DNA of 64,000 bases from Rhizobium chutanense. GTDB taxonomy: Bacteria > Pseudomonadota > Alphaproteobacteria > Rhizobiales > Rhizobiaceae. The notes under the pieces were generated by a model that saw only the letters and a program-made list of their open reading frames with translations, was not told the origin of the DNA and made no database searches. A program made the translations under genes and the position numbers. Shown piece after piece: positions 17,342-25,832 of the stretch (the stretch's first letter is position 1; each line of letters opens with the position of its first letter). The stretch spans positions 1 through 64,000 of the forward strand of contig NZ_NWSV01000017.1 of assembly GCF_002531935.1 (NCBI RefSeq). The letters are read 5' to 3'.

Positions 17342-18043
17342 ATGAGCGATACATCAGTCAGTCTCGAAGAGAGCTGGAAGGCCGCCTTGGCCGCGGAATT
17401 CTCCAGTCCCTATATGCAGCAACTTAAATCCTTTCTTGTCGCTCAGAAGCAGGTCGGTAAGCGGATTTTCCCCCGGGGCAGCGAATATTTCCGCGCCCTC
17501 GACCTGACCCCGATCTCCAGCGTCAAGGTCGTCATTCTCGGCCAAGACCCCTATCATGGACTGGGGCAAGCCCACGGCCTGTGCTTCAGCGTGCGGCCGG
17601 GCGTGCGCATACCGCCTTCGCTGGTCAATATCTATAAGGAGATGGAGACGGATCTTGGCATCACGCCGGCGCGTCACGGCTTTCTCGAACATTGGGCAAA
17701 GCAAGGCGTGCTGCTGCTGAACAGCGTGCTGACCGTCGAGGAAGGGCAGGCGGCGGCCCATCAGGGCAAGGGATGGGAAAAGTTCACCGACGCGGTCATC
17801 CGCAAGGTCAACGACGAATGCGAATCCGTCGTCTTCATGCTCTGGGGCTCTTATGCCCAGCGCAAGGCTGCCTTCGTCGATACGACGCGGCATCTGGTGC
17901 TGAAGGCGCCGCATCCCTCGCCGCTTTCGGCCCATAACGGCTTCTTCGGCTGCGGACATTTCTCCAAGGCGAATGCCTTCCTGCAGTCACGCGGGCGTGC
18001 GCCGATCGACTGGCAATTGCCGGTCGACCCCCAGTATGCCTAG
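17342..18043 (+). CDS. ung: uracil-DNA glycosylase, family 1
   Basis: 233 residues from ATG 17342. Motif A GQDPYHG (67-73, catalytic Asp69) and the downstream HPSPLSAHNGFFGCGHFSKAN motif B identify a family 1 UDG. It removes uracil from DNA to start base excision repair in the cytoplasm. An internal LLLNSVLTVEEGQAAAHQGKGWE segment is also standard. Length matches the family. It is a free-standing gene. Confidence 0.95.
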   Translation: MSDTSVSLEESWKAALAAEFSSPYMQQLKSFLVAQKQVGKRIFPRGSEYFRALDLTPISSVKVVILGQDPYHGLGQAHGLCFSVRPGVRIPPSLVNIYKEMETDLGITPARHGFLEHWAKQGVLLLNSVLTVEEGQAAAHQGKGWEKFTDAVIRKVNDECESVVFMLWGSYAQRKAAFVDTTRHLVLKAPHPSPLSAHNGFFGCGHFSKANAFLQSRGRAPIDWQLPVDPQYA

Positions 18044-18045
18044 GT

Positions 18046-18071
18046 GTGAACGTCCTTTGATGTTCGTTCAC
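18046..18071. promoter_or_regulatory. inverted repeat between ung and mhqO-like gene
   Basis: GTGAACG and CGTTCAC, separated by 12 nt, form a 7-bp inverted repeat just after ung and 108 nt before the dioxygenase start. It could be a regulator site for the quinone-response pair or a weak terminator of ung; the sequence does not decide. Confidence 0.3.
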
Positions 18072-18178
18072 TAAAGGAAGACAATGCGTTTTGGTTCAGG
18101 GGTCTGTTCCCGGAGAGCTTCAGCGCGCATCTTAGCCTCATCGAAAGCCCGCAACCGCGGGCAAGAAAGGGGGCTCAC

Positions 18179-19111
18179 ATGCTCGATCAGATCAAGGGTT
18201 TGCACCACGTCACGTCGATGGCGGAGGACGCCCGAACCAACAACCAGTTTTTCACCCATGCGCTCGGCCTGCGCCGCGTCAAGAAGACGGTGAATTTCGA
18301 CGCGCCCGACGTCTATCACCTTTATTACGGTGATGAGACCGGTGCGCCCGGCACTGTAATGACCTATTTCCCGTTCCCGAAGATGGCGCAGGGCCGTCCG
18401 GGTACCGGCGAGGTCGGCACAACGGTGTTTTCCGTTCCGCAAGGCTCGCTCGGCTTCTGGAGCGATCGCTTTGCCGCGCTCGATATAAGCGGTCTGAAGG
18501 CCGAGGAGAGCTTCGGCGAAAAGCGCCTGAACTTCTCCGGCCCCGATGGCGACGGCTTCGCGCTGGTCGAGGTCAAGGACGATGTCCGCCAGCCCTGGAC
18601 GCATGGCGGCATCAGCGAGGACCACGCCATTCGCGGCTTCCACTCCGTCGCCATGCGGCTGCGGGACGAGGGCGCCACCGCCGAACTCCTGAAGTTCATG
18701 GGCTATGAGGTCGCAGAGGAAAGGGACGGCGTCAAGCGGCTGATCAAGCCTGACGGCAATGGCGCGCATCTCATCGATCTCGAGACCATGCCGAATATTG
18801 CCCGTGCGCTTCCCGGCGCCGGCTCCGTCCACCACGTCGCCTTCGCCGTCGAGAACCGCGCAAAGCAGCTCGAAGTGCGCAAGGCGCTGATGGACACCGG
18901 CTATCAGGTCACGCCGGTGATCGACCGCGATTATTTCTGGGCGATCTATTTCCGCACGCCGGGCGGCGTGTTGTTCGAGGTCGCGACCAATGAGCCAGGT
19001 TTTGACCGGGACGAGGATACGGCCCATCTCGGCGAAGCCCTGAAGCTGCCGCAGCAGCACGCCCATCTTCGCTCGCTGCTCGAGCAGCACCTGCAGCCGC
19101 TCGAAGCGTAA
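18179..19111 (+). CDS. mhqO: ring-cleaving dioxygenase, VOC family (MhqO-like)
   Basis: 310-residue cytoplasmic metalloenzyme made of two vicinal-oxygen-chelate modules. Metal ligands appear as GLHHVTSMA (His near residue 9), HHVAFAVEN (His near 220) and GVLFEVATNEPGF (Glu near 270). The pattern DARTNNQFFTHALGLRRVKKTVNFD is typical of the MhqO/LinE-like subgroup of ring-cleaving dioxygenases. A GAAAGGGGG ribosome site precedes ATG 18179. It lies 11 nt upstream of an MhqD-like hydrolase, the arrangement of the Bacillus quinone-responsive genes, so detoxification of hydroquinones or catechols is the likely role. Confidence 0.87.
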   Translation: MLDQIKGLHHVTSMAEDARTNNQFFTHALGLRRVKKTVNFDAPDVYHLYYGDETGAPGTVMTYFPFPKMAQGRPGTGEVGTTVFSVPQGSLGFWSDRFAALDISGLKAEESFGEKRLNFSGPDGDGFALVEVKDDVRQPWTHGGISEDHAIRGFHSVAMRLRDEGATAELLKFMGYEVAEERDGVKRLIKPDGNGAHLIDLETMPNIARALPGAGSVHHVAFAVENRAKQLEVRKALMDTGYQVTPVIDRDYFWAIYFRTPGGVLFEVATNEPGFDRDEDTAHLGEALKLPQQHAHLRSLLEQHLQPLEA

Positions 19112-19122
19112 GGAGGGGTGAT

Positions 19123-19728
19123 ATGACTGAAGCTGGATATGTGCACCGGCTGCATGCCGGTGCACCTGGTAAACCGATCCTGCTGGTGCTGCACGGCACC
19201 GGCGGCGACGAGAATCAGTTCTTCGATTTCGGCCGGCGCCTGCTGCCCGAAGCAACGGTTCTCTCGCCGCGCGGCGACGTTTCCGAATATGGCGCGGCGC
19301 GGTTCTTCCGGCGCACCGGAGAGGGGGTCTACGACATGGCCGACCTTTCACGGGCGACGGAAAAGATGGCCGCCTATGTCAAGGCATTGGCTGACGAGCA
19401 CCAGGCTTCCGGGATTCTCGGCCTGGGCTTTTCGAACGGCGCAAACATTCTTGCCAATGTGCTGATCGAGAAGGGCATCTTCGATGCCGCGGTTTTGATG
19501 CACCCGCTCATTCCGTTTCGGCCGGAAACCCAGGCAACGCTTGCGGGGAGGAAGGTGCTGTTGACGGCCGGCCAGCGGGATCCGATCGCTCCTGTTCCGA
19601 TGACCGAGGCGCTATCGGAGCATCTGAAGAACCGCGGGGCGGAGGTGAGGATGGTCTGGCATCCCGGCGGCCACGAGATTGCTCCGCTCGAGATCGATGC
19701 GGTCCGCGATTTCTTCGGCGGCGATTGA
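19123..19728 (+). CDS. mhqD: alpha/beta hydrolase, phospholipase/carboxylesterase family (MhqD-like)
   Basis: 201 residues. The nucleophile elbow is GLGFSNGAN (Ser near residue 105), with LLVLHGTGGDE forming the oxyanion-hole loop near residue 23. The remaining triad members are the Asp in GQRDPIAP and the His in HPGGHEI. AAGGAGG precedes the start. It is co-transcribed with the dioxygenase and probably hydrolyses ring-cleavage or ester products in the cytoplasm. The true substrate is unknown. Confidence 0.85.
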   Translation: MTEAGYVHRLHAGAPGKPILLVLHGTGGDENQFFDFGRRLLPEATVLSPRGDVSEYGAARFFRRTGEGVYDMADLSRATEKMAAYVKALADEHQASGILGLGFSNGANILANVLIEKGIFDAAVLMHPLIPFRPETQATLAGRKVLLTAGQRDPIAPVPMTEALSEHLKNRGAEVRMVWHPGGHEIAPLEIDAVRDFFGGD

Positions 19729-19758
19729 GGATGCGCCGCAGCCGGTCGGACACTGAGT

Positions 19759-19786
19759 TGCGGGACGGGCATATGCCGGTCCCGCA
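19759..19786. terminator. strong hairpin after mhqD-like gene
   Basis: TGCGGGAC-GGGCATATGCCG-GTCCCGCA folds into a long, nearly perfect stem 30 nt after the hydrolase stop and before the convergent KTSC gene. There is no long T run on either side, so it is a probable shared terminator. Confidence 0.55.
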
Positions 19787-19828
19787 GCTTGTCGAATCGA
19801 TGTCCTGTCATCGTTGATGCACAGGAGA

Positions 19829-20080
19829 TCAGGGGCGGGGAGGATATTTGCCCCTGATTGCCTTCATGTAAAAATTCCCCGGGGATTCGGCCATCGTCAA
19901 ACCGACGACCACTCCTTTGGGAACGCCTTCATATTCTCGCCTCTGACCGTTTGTCAGGTAGACCCGCAGATGCCGGCTGTCTTCGTCGTAGGTGATCGCC
20001 TCGATAAGTTTCGAATCAACCGCAGTTTCCACTTTGCACCCCGCAGTTTTGGATCTGAGTTTTCTGGTGACGAATGTCAT
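19829..20080 (-). CDS. KTSC-domain small protein
   Basis: 83 residues. The C-terminal 60 residues fit the KTSC domain (about 60 residues ending in a conserved small-residue motif): SKLIEAITYDEDSRHLRVYL, then YEGVPKGVVVGLTMAESPGNFY and the IRGKYP tail. In the family the namesake motif is Lys-Thr-Ser-Cys; here it is MAESPGNF, a common variant. KTSC proteins sit near lysyl-tRNA synthetase or phage genes and have no known activity. This one stands alone. Confidence 0.7.
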   Translation of the reverse strand: MTFVTRKLRSKTAGCKVETAVDSKLIEAITYDEDSRHLRVYLTNGQRREYEGVPKGVVVGLTMAESPGNFYMKAIRGKYPPRP

Positions 20081-20722
20081 TCACGCTCGCAATCCGCCTA
20101 TCATCATGCGGCGCCGCAGTAGCGTCAAGCATGATAAGCTTAAACGTTCATTTTTTTCCGAAGCATATCGCTATAGTTGCTTTTTGCAGCTTTTTAGAAA
20201 GTCTCGCCTGTGGAAATCCCATAGCCGGAAATTCTCCAGTTCGCAGAATTGGTGACGGACACAGCCGCCGCTGGAACGAACATTACGGTTTAACGCTGAA
20301 TTAACCATCACATACCAAAATAAAGAGCAATATTAGCCGTGATGCCCGTTCAAGATGACCGAATACAAATTGCCGTTTCTCGCAATAGTCATTTCGCTGT
20401 TGCGTGAGTGGCGCGACGATGTACCTCCGAAGGTTGATCTGCGTGCGCAAATTTCCCGAAGGTAACGATCTGAGAATTGGGTGATTCGATGCGAGGGAGC
20501 GGTGCCGCGTGGGGAGACCGTTTCGGCGGCCGTCGCTTCACAACTGGTGCAGCGAATAAGGAATAGGATTATATCGTTCTGAATGTGGCAAGCGGTCGCG
20601 ATTAGAATTCGATCAGGCCGTGATCAGGCCAACTTTTTTTGAACACTGAGCCTCATGCCCGTGCAGGGATGAGTCGGAAATGGAGTTTGTCCGACAAGCT
20701 CGCGTGCTGTCGGATCTCATAA
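20081..20722. other. 642-bp intergenic region
   Basis: No convincing gene. The left part, upstream of the KTSC gene, is AT-rich and probably holds its promoter. Near 20610-20640 there is a direct repeat of GATCAGGCC followed by AACTTTTTTT, which could end an unannotated plus-strand transcript, although the stem is only about 4 bp. The rest shows nothing recognisable. Confidence 0.5.
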
Positions 20723-21514
20723 ATGGGTTACATGTTCAACACTCTCGGGCCGTGGCGACAACAGATATCGATATTGGCCGGCAGCCGTAAAGGACGCGCT
20801 CGGCTGACCTTTGCCGAAGGCGAATTCGCTGCGGTCTACGCGATGAGCGATGTCCACGGATGTTACAAGGAGCTTATCGAAGCACATCGCCGCATCGAGG
20901 AGGATGCCGCGCGCATTCCGGGGCCGAAACTTATCGTCATGCTCGGCGACTACGTCGACCGCGGGCCTGATTCGAGCTCTGTGCTGGAGTTCCTGAGCAA
21001 AACCCCGCCGCCGGGATTTCAGCGTTTCGCGCTGTGCGGCAACCACGACGCGGAGCTGGTGAAGCTCTATCGCAAACCGGCGCACATTCTTGAATGGCTC
21101 GGCTTTGCCGGGACGGAGACGCTGCACTCATACGGTATCGATATCGAGCATCTGCTGCAGTCGGCGGCAGGAAGCGAAATGATCGCCCGCGTTATTCGCA
21201 ACATGATCCCCGAGCGGCATATCCAGTTCCTGGAATCGCTGCCGATCATGCTGCGGATGGGACGAGTGGTCTTTGTCCATGCCGGCATCAAACCGGGCAT
21301 CGACCTCAAGAAGCAGAAAGACAGCGACCTGATGTGGATCCGCCAACCCTTCCTGGATGAAGGACCGCAGCTTCCCGTCCTGGTGATCCATGGGCATACC
21401 CCGGCACGAACTCCGACATTCGGTCCGCAACGCATCGGTATCGACACGGCGGTTTCGGCGACGGGCCGGTTGACGGTGCTGACGATAAAAGGAACGCGGG
21501 TCGGGATCCTTTGA
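20723..21514 (+). CDS. metallophosphoesterase (PPP-type serine/threonine phosphatase family)
   Basis: 263 residues. It has the complete PPP metal-site series: DVHGCYKEL (GDxHG-type), LGDYVDRGPDS (GDxxDRG), GNHDAEL (GNHD), FVHAGIKPG and VIHGHTPA with the last two histidines. Cytoplasmic, likely Mn-dependent, related to bacterial PrpA/Stp-like or diadenosine-tetraphosphatase-like enzymes. The start ATG 20723 has a poor ribosome site; ATG 20732 three codons on is equally possible. It stands convergent to ugd, and substrate is unknown. Confidence 0.85.
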   Translation: MGYMFNTLGPWRQQISILAGSRKGRARLTFAEGEFAAVYAMSDVHGCYKELIEAHRRIEEDAARIPGPKLIVMLGDYVDRGPDSSSVLEFLSKTPPPGFQRFALCGNHDAELVKLYRKPAHILEWLGFAGTETLHSYGIDIEHLLQSAAGSEMIARVIRNMIPERHIQFLESLPIMLRMGRVVFVHAGIKPGIDLKKQKDSDLMWIRQPFLDEGPQLPVLVIHGHTPARTPTFGPQRIGIDTAVSATGRLTVLTIKGTRVGIL

Positions 21515-21561
21515 ATGGGTGCATGTCGCTGAAAGCGTTTCTGTTCTTCGGCGCTATGCTC

Positions 21562-21599
21562 CAAAACCAAACGCCGCGGGCTTTATGCTCCGCGGCGTC
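21562..21599 (-). terminator. intrinsic terminator of ugd
   Basis: On the minus strand the arms GACGCCGCGG and CCGCGGCGT (loop AGCATAAAGC) are followed by TTGGTTTTGG. The hairpin lies about 30 nt beyond the ugd stop, so it is a plausible terminator for that gene. Confidence 0.7.
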
Positions 21600-21627
21600 G
21601 GGATGATGACCGGTGTACCGGGACCTG

Positions 21628-22956
21628 TCAGGTGTTTGTCGATTCCTGATAGAGGTTGGTGCCGATGCCGGTATAGGTAAAGCCGTGTTTGCGGACCTCG
21701 TCGCTGCGGTAGATATTGCGCAGGTCGACCAGGACCGGGCTGTGCATCGACTGCTTCAGGCGATTGAAATCGAGCGCGCGGAACTGGTTCCATTCGGTGA
21801 CGATGACAAGTGCATCCGCACCGGCGGCCGCTTCATAGGGGCCGCTCGCATATTCGATGTTCTCGATCACCTTGCGGGCGTTCTCCATGCCTTCGGGATC
21901 GTAACCGACCACCTTGGCGCCGGCGTCCTGCAGGGTCTGGATAACGGCAATCGCGGGGCTGTCGCGCATGTCGTCGGTGTTCGGCTTGAAGGTCAGGCCA
22001 AGAATCGCGATCTTCTTGCCGCGAATGTCTCCGCCGACGGCGGCGATCACTTTGCGCCCCATCGCCCGCTTGCGGTTGTCGTTGATCGAGATCGTCGTCT
22101 CGATCAGACGGACCGGCGCATCGTAATCCTGCGCGGTCTTGGCAAGGGCAAGCGTATCCTTGGGGAAGCACGAGCCGCCGTAACCCGGACCGGCATGCAG
22201 GAACTTGGCACCGATACGGCCATCGAGACCGATGCCGCGCGAAACGTCCTGGACGTTTGCATCAACCCGCTCGCAAAGATCGGCGATCTCGTTGATGAAG
22301 GTGATCTTCATCGCGAGAAAGGCATTGGCCGCATATTTGATCAGTTCCGAGGTGCGGCGGGTGGTGAAGACCAGCGGTGCCTGGTTGAGATAAAGCGGAC
22401 GGTAGACCTCGGTCATGGTTTCGCGCGCCCGGTCGTCATTCAGGCCGACGACGATACGGTCGGGACGCTTGAAGTCTTCGATCGCGGCACCTTCGCGCAG
22501 GAATTCCGGATTGGAAACGACTGCGACATCCGCCGCAGGATTGGTTTCGCGCATGATGCGCTCGACTTCGTCGCCGGTGCCGACCGGTACCGTCGACTTG
22601 GTGACGATCACGGTGAAGCCTTCCACATAGGTGGCAATCTCGCGTGCTGCCGCATAGACATAGGAGAGGTCTGCATGGCCGTCGCCGCGCCGGGACGGCG
22701 TACCGACCGCGATGAAGACGACGTCGGCGCTACGGACGCTTTCGCCGACATCGGTCGAAAACGACAGCCGGCCGGTGCTGGTATTTTCTGCGACCAGTTG
22801 CTCCAGGCCCGGTTCGTAGATCGGAATACGGCCTTCGCGAAGGGCTTCGATCTTACTCAGATCCTTGTCGACGCAGATGACGTCGTGGCCGAAATCCGCG
22901 AAGCAAACGCCTGAAACGAGGCCGACATAGCCTGATCCAATCATCGTGATGCGCAT
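21628..22956 (-). CDS. ugd: UDP-glucose 6-dehydrogenase
   Basis: 442 residues (RkpK in rhizobial usage). The N-terminal Rossmann domain starts MRITMIGSGYVGLVSGVCFADFGH, with the NAD motif GxGYVGL at 7-13. The catalytic Cys is in GYGGSCFPKDT near residue 260, and the C-terminal UDP-binding domain has LGLTFKPNTDDMRDSPA. It oxidises UDP-glucose twice to UDP-glucuronate, the donor for the glucuronosyl units of rhizobial exopolysaccharide and the substrate of the LpsL-type epimerase at 11.5 kb. It marks the left border of the polysaccharide region. Confidence 0.95.
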   Translation of the reverse strand: MRITMIGSGYVGLVSGVCFADFGHDVICVDKDLSKIEALREGRIPIYEPGLEQLVAENTSTGRLSFSTDVGESVRSADVVFIAVGTPSRRGDGHADLSYVYAAAREIATYVEGFTVIVTKSTVPVGTGDEVERIMRETNPAADVAVVSNPEFLREGAAIEDFKRPDRIVVGLNDDRARETMTEVYRPLYLNQAPLVFTTRRTSELIKYAANAFLAMKITFINEIADLCERVDANVQDVSRGIGLDGRIGAKFLHAGPGYGGSCFPKDTLALAKTAQDYDAPVRLIETTISINDNRKRAMGRKVIAAVGGDIRGKKIAILGLTFKPNTDDMRDSPAIAVIQTLQDAGAKVVGYDPEGMENARKVIENIEYASGPYEAAAGADALVIVTEWNQFRALDFNRLKQSMHSPVLVDLRNIYRSDEVRKHGFTYTGIGTNLYQESTNT

Positions 22957-23148
22957 ATTTCCCTCAAATCATTGGAGTAGAACGTCATGCTGCGTCGCAG
23001 CATGGCGTTGGTCATACTGAATCTGGGCGAAAAGACAATATCGAAGATCGCTTGATACCCACATCGAAAATCGAACGAGGGGCACGACAATTCATTGCCG
23101 GCACCCTTTCGACAGCAAGAAACATAGGTTTGTGTGGGCAATGTGACA

Positions 23149-23180
23149 AGTCGAGCCGCTCGTGAGAGGCGGCTCGACTT
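23149..23180. terminator. hairpin after transglutaminase-like gene
   Basis: AAGTCGAGCCGC and GGCGGCTCGACTT form a 12-bp near-perfect stem 35 nt beyond the stop of the minus-strand gene ending at 23215. There is no T run on the minus strand and a short TTTCATTT on the plus strand. Confidence 0.5.
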
Positions 23181-23214
23181 TCATTTCCAGACGGTTCTTC
23201 CTCAGTTCGAACGT

Positions 23215-23814
23215 CTACAGCCGGTACCAGACATAGGGGTCTGTCCCCGATTGAATCTTGTCCCAGCGCAGATCGGTGTCCCGCCAGTTCTTGATGCTGC
23301 TTTTCCTGTTGTCGAGCACGAGGTCACCCTTGTCGGTTCTGACCACGAGAACCGCATGTCCTTCACCGGAAGGGGTATATGCCGTTGCGATTCGCAAAGC
23401 GCGCGACGACCAGCCCATCGCGATCAGCCGGCTGCGCTTGGTTAAGGCGAAATCTTCGCAGTCGCCGCTGCGAACATTCACCTTCCAGACATCGCCGTTC
23501 AATTCGCTGCTGGAGTCGTTACGGCCGATCATCGTGCGATTGACGGTGTTGTTCACAGTCTTCAGCTGCTGCATCTGCTCATCGGTGAGCGCAACGACCG
23601 AGAGGCCATTGTTGTCACGGCATTCGGCCGGGTTCTGGGCGCAGAACAACACCTGGGCGAAGGGTGGGATGATCTTGCCTTTTTCAGAGATATAGCTGAC
23701 CGCCGAACTACCGTTCAGGCCGCGGGCAAAACCTGCGGGACCAGCGGCAAATGCCGAGCAGGCATTGCCTGCCGTCAAGGCCAGCGCCAGAAGTGTAACG
23801 AACGTTTTCTTCAT
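23215..23814 (-). CDS. exported transglutaminase-like cysteine proteinase (BTLCP family)
   Basis: 199 residues with a Sec signal peptide (MKKTFVTLLALALTAGNACSAFA). The mature domain is of the bacterial transglutaminase-like cysteine proteinase family with a visible triad: Cys119 in SGDCEDFAL, His153 in EGHAVLV, Asp168 in LVLDN. Several paralogues occur in rhizobia, often near type I secretion or surface polysaccharide genes. In other bacteria the related LapG cuts a surface adhesin. A role in processing secreted proteins of this region is possible but is only inference. Confidence 0.82.
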   Translation of the reverse strand: MKKTFVTLLALALTAGNACSAFAAGPAGFARGLNGSSAVSYISEKGKIIPPFAQVLFCAQNPAECRDNNGLSVVALTDEQMQQLKTVNNTVNRTMIGRNDSSSELNGDVWKVNVRSGDCEDFALTKRSRLIAMGWSSRALRIATAYTPSGEGHAVLVVRTDKGDLVLDNRKSSIKNWRDTDLRWDKIQSGTDPYVWYRL

Positions 23815-24121
23815 CTGTTTAATCCCCGTTCAGGGCAACCGATTGAGATCAGGCTTGCCTTTTTTCTCGGTCAATGGCATGGCGATCTGACGATCTGCCA
23901 AGTATTGGACGCAGAATATCTGTCCCGTTTCTGCTGCTTGGAGGGAGCATAGCCGGGCCTTGTCTCGATTGGCTTAAACCTTTCGCGACAATTTTAAACG
24001 ATGTGGAATTCTGTTACACTTTAGCACGCAAGTGCTTGATGTTCAACTTATGTTAGTACGAGTAAATTAATCTCTTCGGTTGCAATGGCTTTGTCGCCGC
24101 CTGCTCTGGTAACGAATTCAA
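23815..24121. other. 307-bp divergent intergenic region
   Basis: Separates the minus-strand cysteine-proteinase gene from the plus-strand polysaccharide operon and should carry both promoters. The stretch 23985-24070 is AT-rich. No palindrome or confident -35/-10 pair was found by eye. Confidence 0.5.
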
Positions 24122-25546
24122 ATGTTCTCCAACCTCATCAACAGACCAGTCTTGCGAGAGGTTCTTCTCTTTGCGTTTATTGGCCTGGTTATACTGACGC
24201 TCATTCCGTTCGGAAGCGTCACGCCCTTTCCTTTCGCCTTCGCCGCGATCGGAATGTTTGCCCTCGCGGTCATTTCGGCGCTGCTCTTCGGAGAGCCAGG
24301 ACAAAGCAGGTGGGTTTTCAGCATCACCTTGTTCCTCCTTATCGTCGTGACGGGCTGGATATACGTCCAGACGATCGAGCTGCCTTCCAACTGGCTGGCA
24401 AATCCCGCCTGGGGTGCTGCGCGTGACCTGGCAGGTGTTCAGTACGCGGCAATCTCTGTCGAGCCGGCCGATACCCTTGCGTCGATCCTCTGGGTCGCGC
24501 TGCCTTTCGTCACGTTCCTGACCGGGCTTCTGCTCTGCGATACCGATCAGCGGGCGAGGAAAGTGCTCACCGGCCTCGGGCTCTCTGCGGGCACCGTCGC
24601 GGTTTTCGGCCTGCTGCAGTTTTCGCTGTTTCCCAGCATCTTGGTCGTCGTCGAGAAACGCGCCTACCTCGACAGCCTGACCGCGGTCTTCGTCAACCGC
24701 AATACTGCCGCGACCTTCCTCGGGCTTGGGACGCTGCTGATGCTGACCCTGGTCAGGGACATCGCCCGTTCCTTGTCAAAATATCCGTCCGGCGAGCCGG
24801 GCCGAAACGCCCTTCTCTTGAGGTCCTGGATCTATATTCTGCTCTTGTGCGCCTGCTTCACGGCGCTGATGCTGAGCCGTTCGCGCGCCGGAATATTTTC
24901 GACCTTCGTTGCCGCTCTCATCTATTTTCCATGGCTCGTTCTCAATTGGAACGGCTCCGGCAGAAAGCCGAAACCGGCACCGAAATGGCGTTCCCTGGTG
25001 AAGGTCGTCGCGGCGATTGGTTTCGTCATCTTGTTGTTGGCGATGTTCGCAGGCCAGGCGATCTTGCGTGCGCAAGAGCGGCATCTCGAGGATGATGATC
25101 GGTTCTGCATCCTGCCGGGCATCTGGCGTGCCATTTCGGATCATTGGCTGACCGGGACCGGCCTTGGCACTTTCCGTACCGTGTTTTCTGCCTACCGCGA
25201 TCCTGCCTGCGGAATTTTCGGGATCTTCGACAGGGCGCACAATTTCTATCTCGAAGGATTCTTGGGCCTCGGAATATTGTTTCCGATTGCGGCAGTCCTT
25301 GTCTTCTCGGTGCTTGCCGGCGTGTTCCGGCGCGGGCTCGCGCAAAGACGGCGCCTGAGGCACTATGTTCTTCTCGGCCTGGCCGGAACGGTTTTGGTCG
25401 CCCTGCATGCGGCGGTGGATTTCTCGTTGCAGATACCGGGTTTCGCCGTGTTTTATTCAGCCTTCCTCAGTGCGGTTGTCGCGATCAGTCTTGGGCGCAG
25501 CAACGGGGAGGCGGACAGGGTATATGAGCGGTCGCTAACCAGCTAG
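24122..25546 (+). CDS. O-antigen ligase / Wzy-type polymerase membrane protein
   Basis: 474-residue integral membrane protein with ten or more hydrophobic helices. A large periplasmic loop contains HWLTGTGLGTFRTVFSAYRDP and FDRAHNFYLEGFLGLGIL, the Wzy_C signature with the conserved Arg and His residues used in glycan transfer. It polymerises or ligates undecaprenyl-linked repeat units at the outer face of the inner membrane. It comes first in a plus-strand series with Wza- and Wzc-like genes, so a Wzy-dependent polymerase fits better than an LPS ligase. Confidence 0.83.
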   Translation: MFSNLINRPVLREVLLFAFIGLVILTLIPFGSVTPFPFAFAAIGMFALAVISALLFGEPGQSRWVFSITLFLLIVVTGWIYVQTIELPSNWLANPAWGAARDLAGVQYAAISVEPADTLASILWVALPFVTFLTGLLLCDTDQRARKVLTGLGLSAGTVAVFGLLQFSLFPSILVVVEKRAYLDSLTAVFVNRNTAATFLGLGTLLMLTLVRDIARSLSKYPSGEPGRNALLLRSWIYILLLCACFTALMLSRSRAGIFSTFVAALIYFPWLVLNWNGSGRKPKPAPKWRSLVKVVAAIGFVILLLAMFAGQAILRAQERHLEDDDRFCILPGIWRAISDHWLTGTGLGTFRTVFSAYRDPACGIFGIFDRAHNFYLEGFLGLGILFPIAAVLVFSVLAGVFRRGLAQRRRLRHYVLLGLAGTVLVALHAAVDFSLQIPGFAVFYSAFLSAVVAISLGRSNGEADRVYERSLTS

Positions 25547-25832
25547 AAAATAAGTGGATGAGTTTCATGAAGGTTTTTCGAAAATGCGATTGTGCAGTTG
25601 CGAACTGTTGACTCTCAAACGCAAGAAATTTTATAGCGGGTGTAGCCTTCGGATTGTTGCGGCCCCAAAAAAGTCGGGCCGGTGTCGTTTTCGCTTCCTA
25701 AAGGGCCTGCGTTGCCGGCCTGCCACAGTTAGGGGAATGTTAATCGGCTTTCAGTGTTATTGATCGGGGATTGTCTTGTATTTTGTCAGATTGCGGGGCA
25801 GTAGCTTCAGGGGCGTCAACACAGGTTATTCT

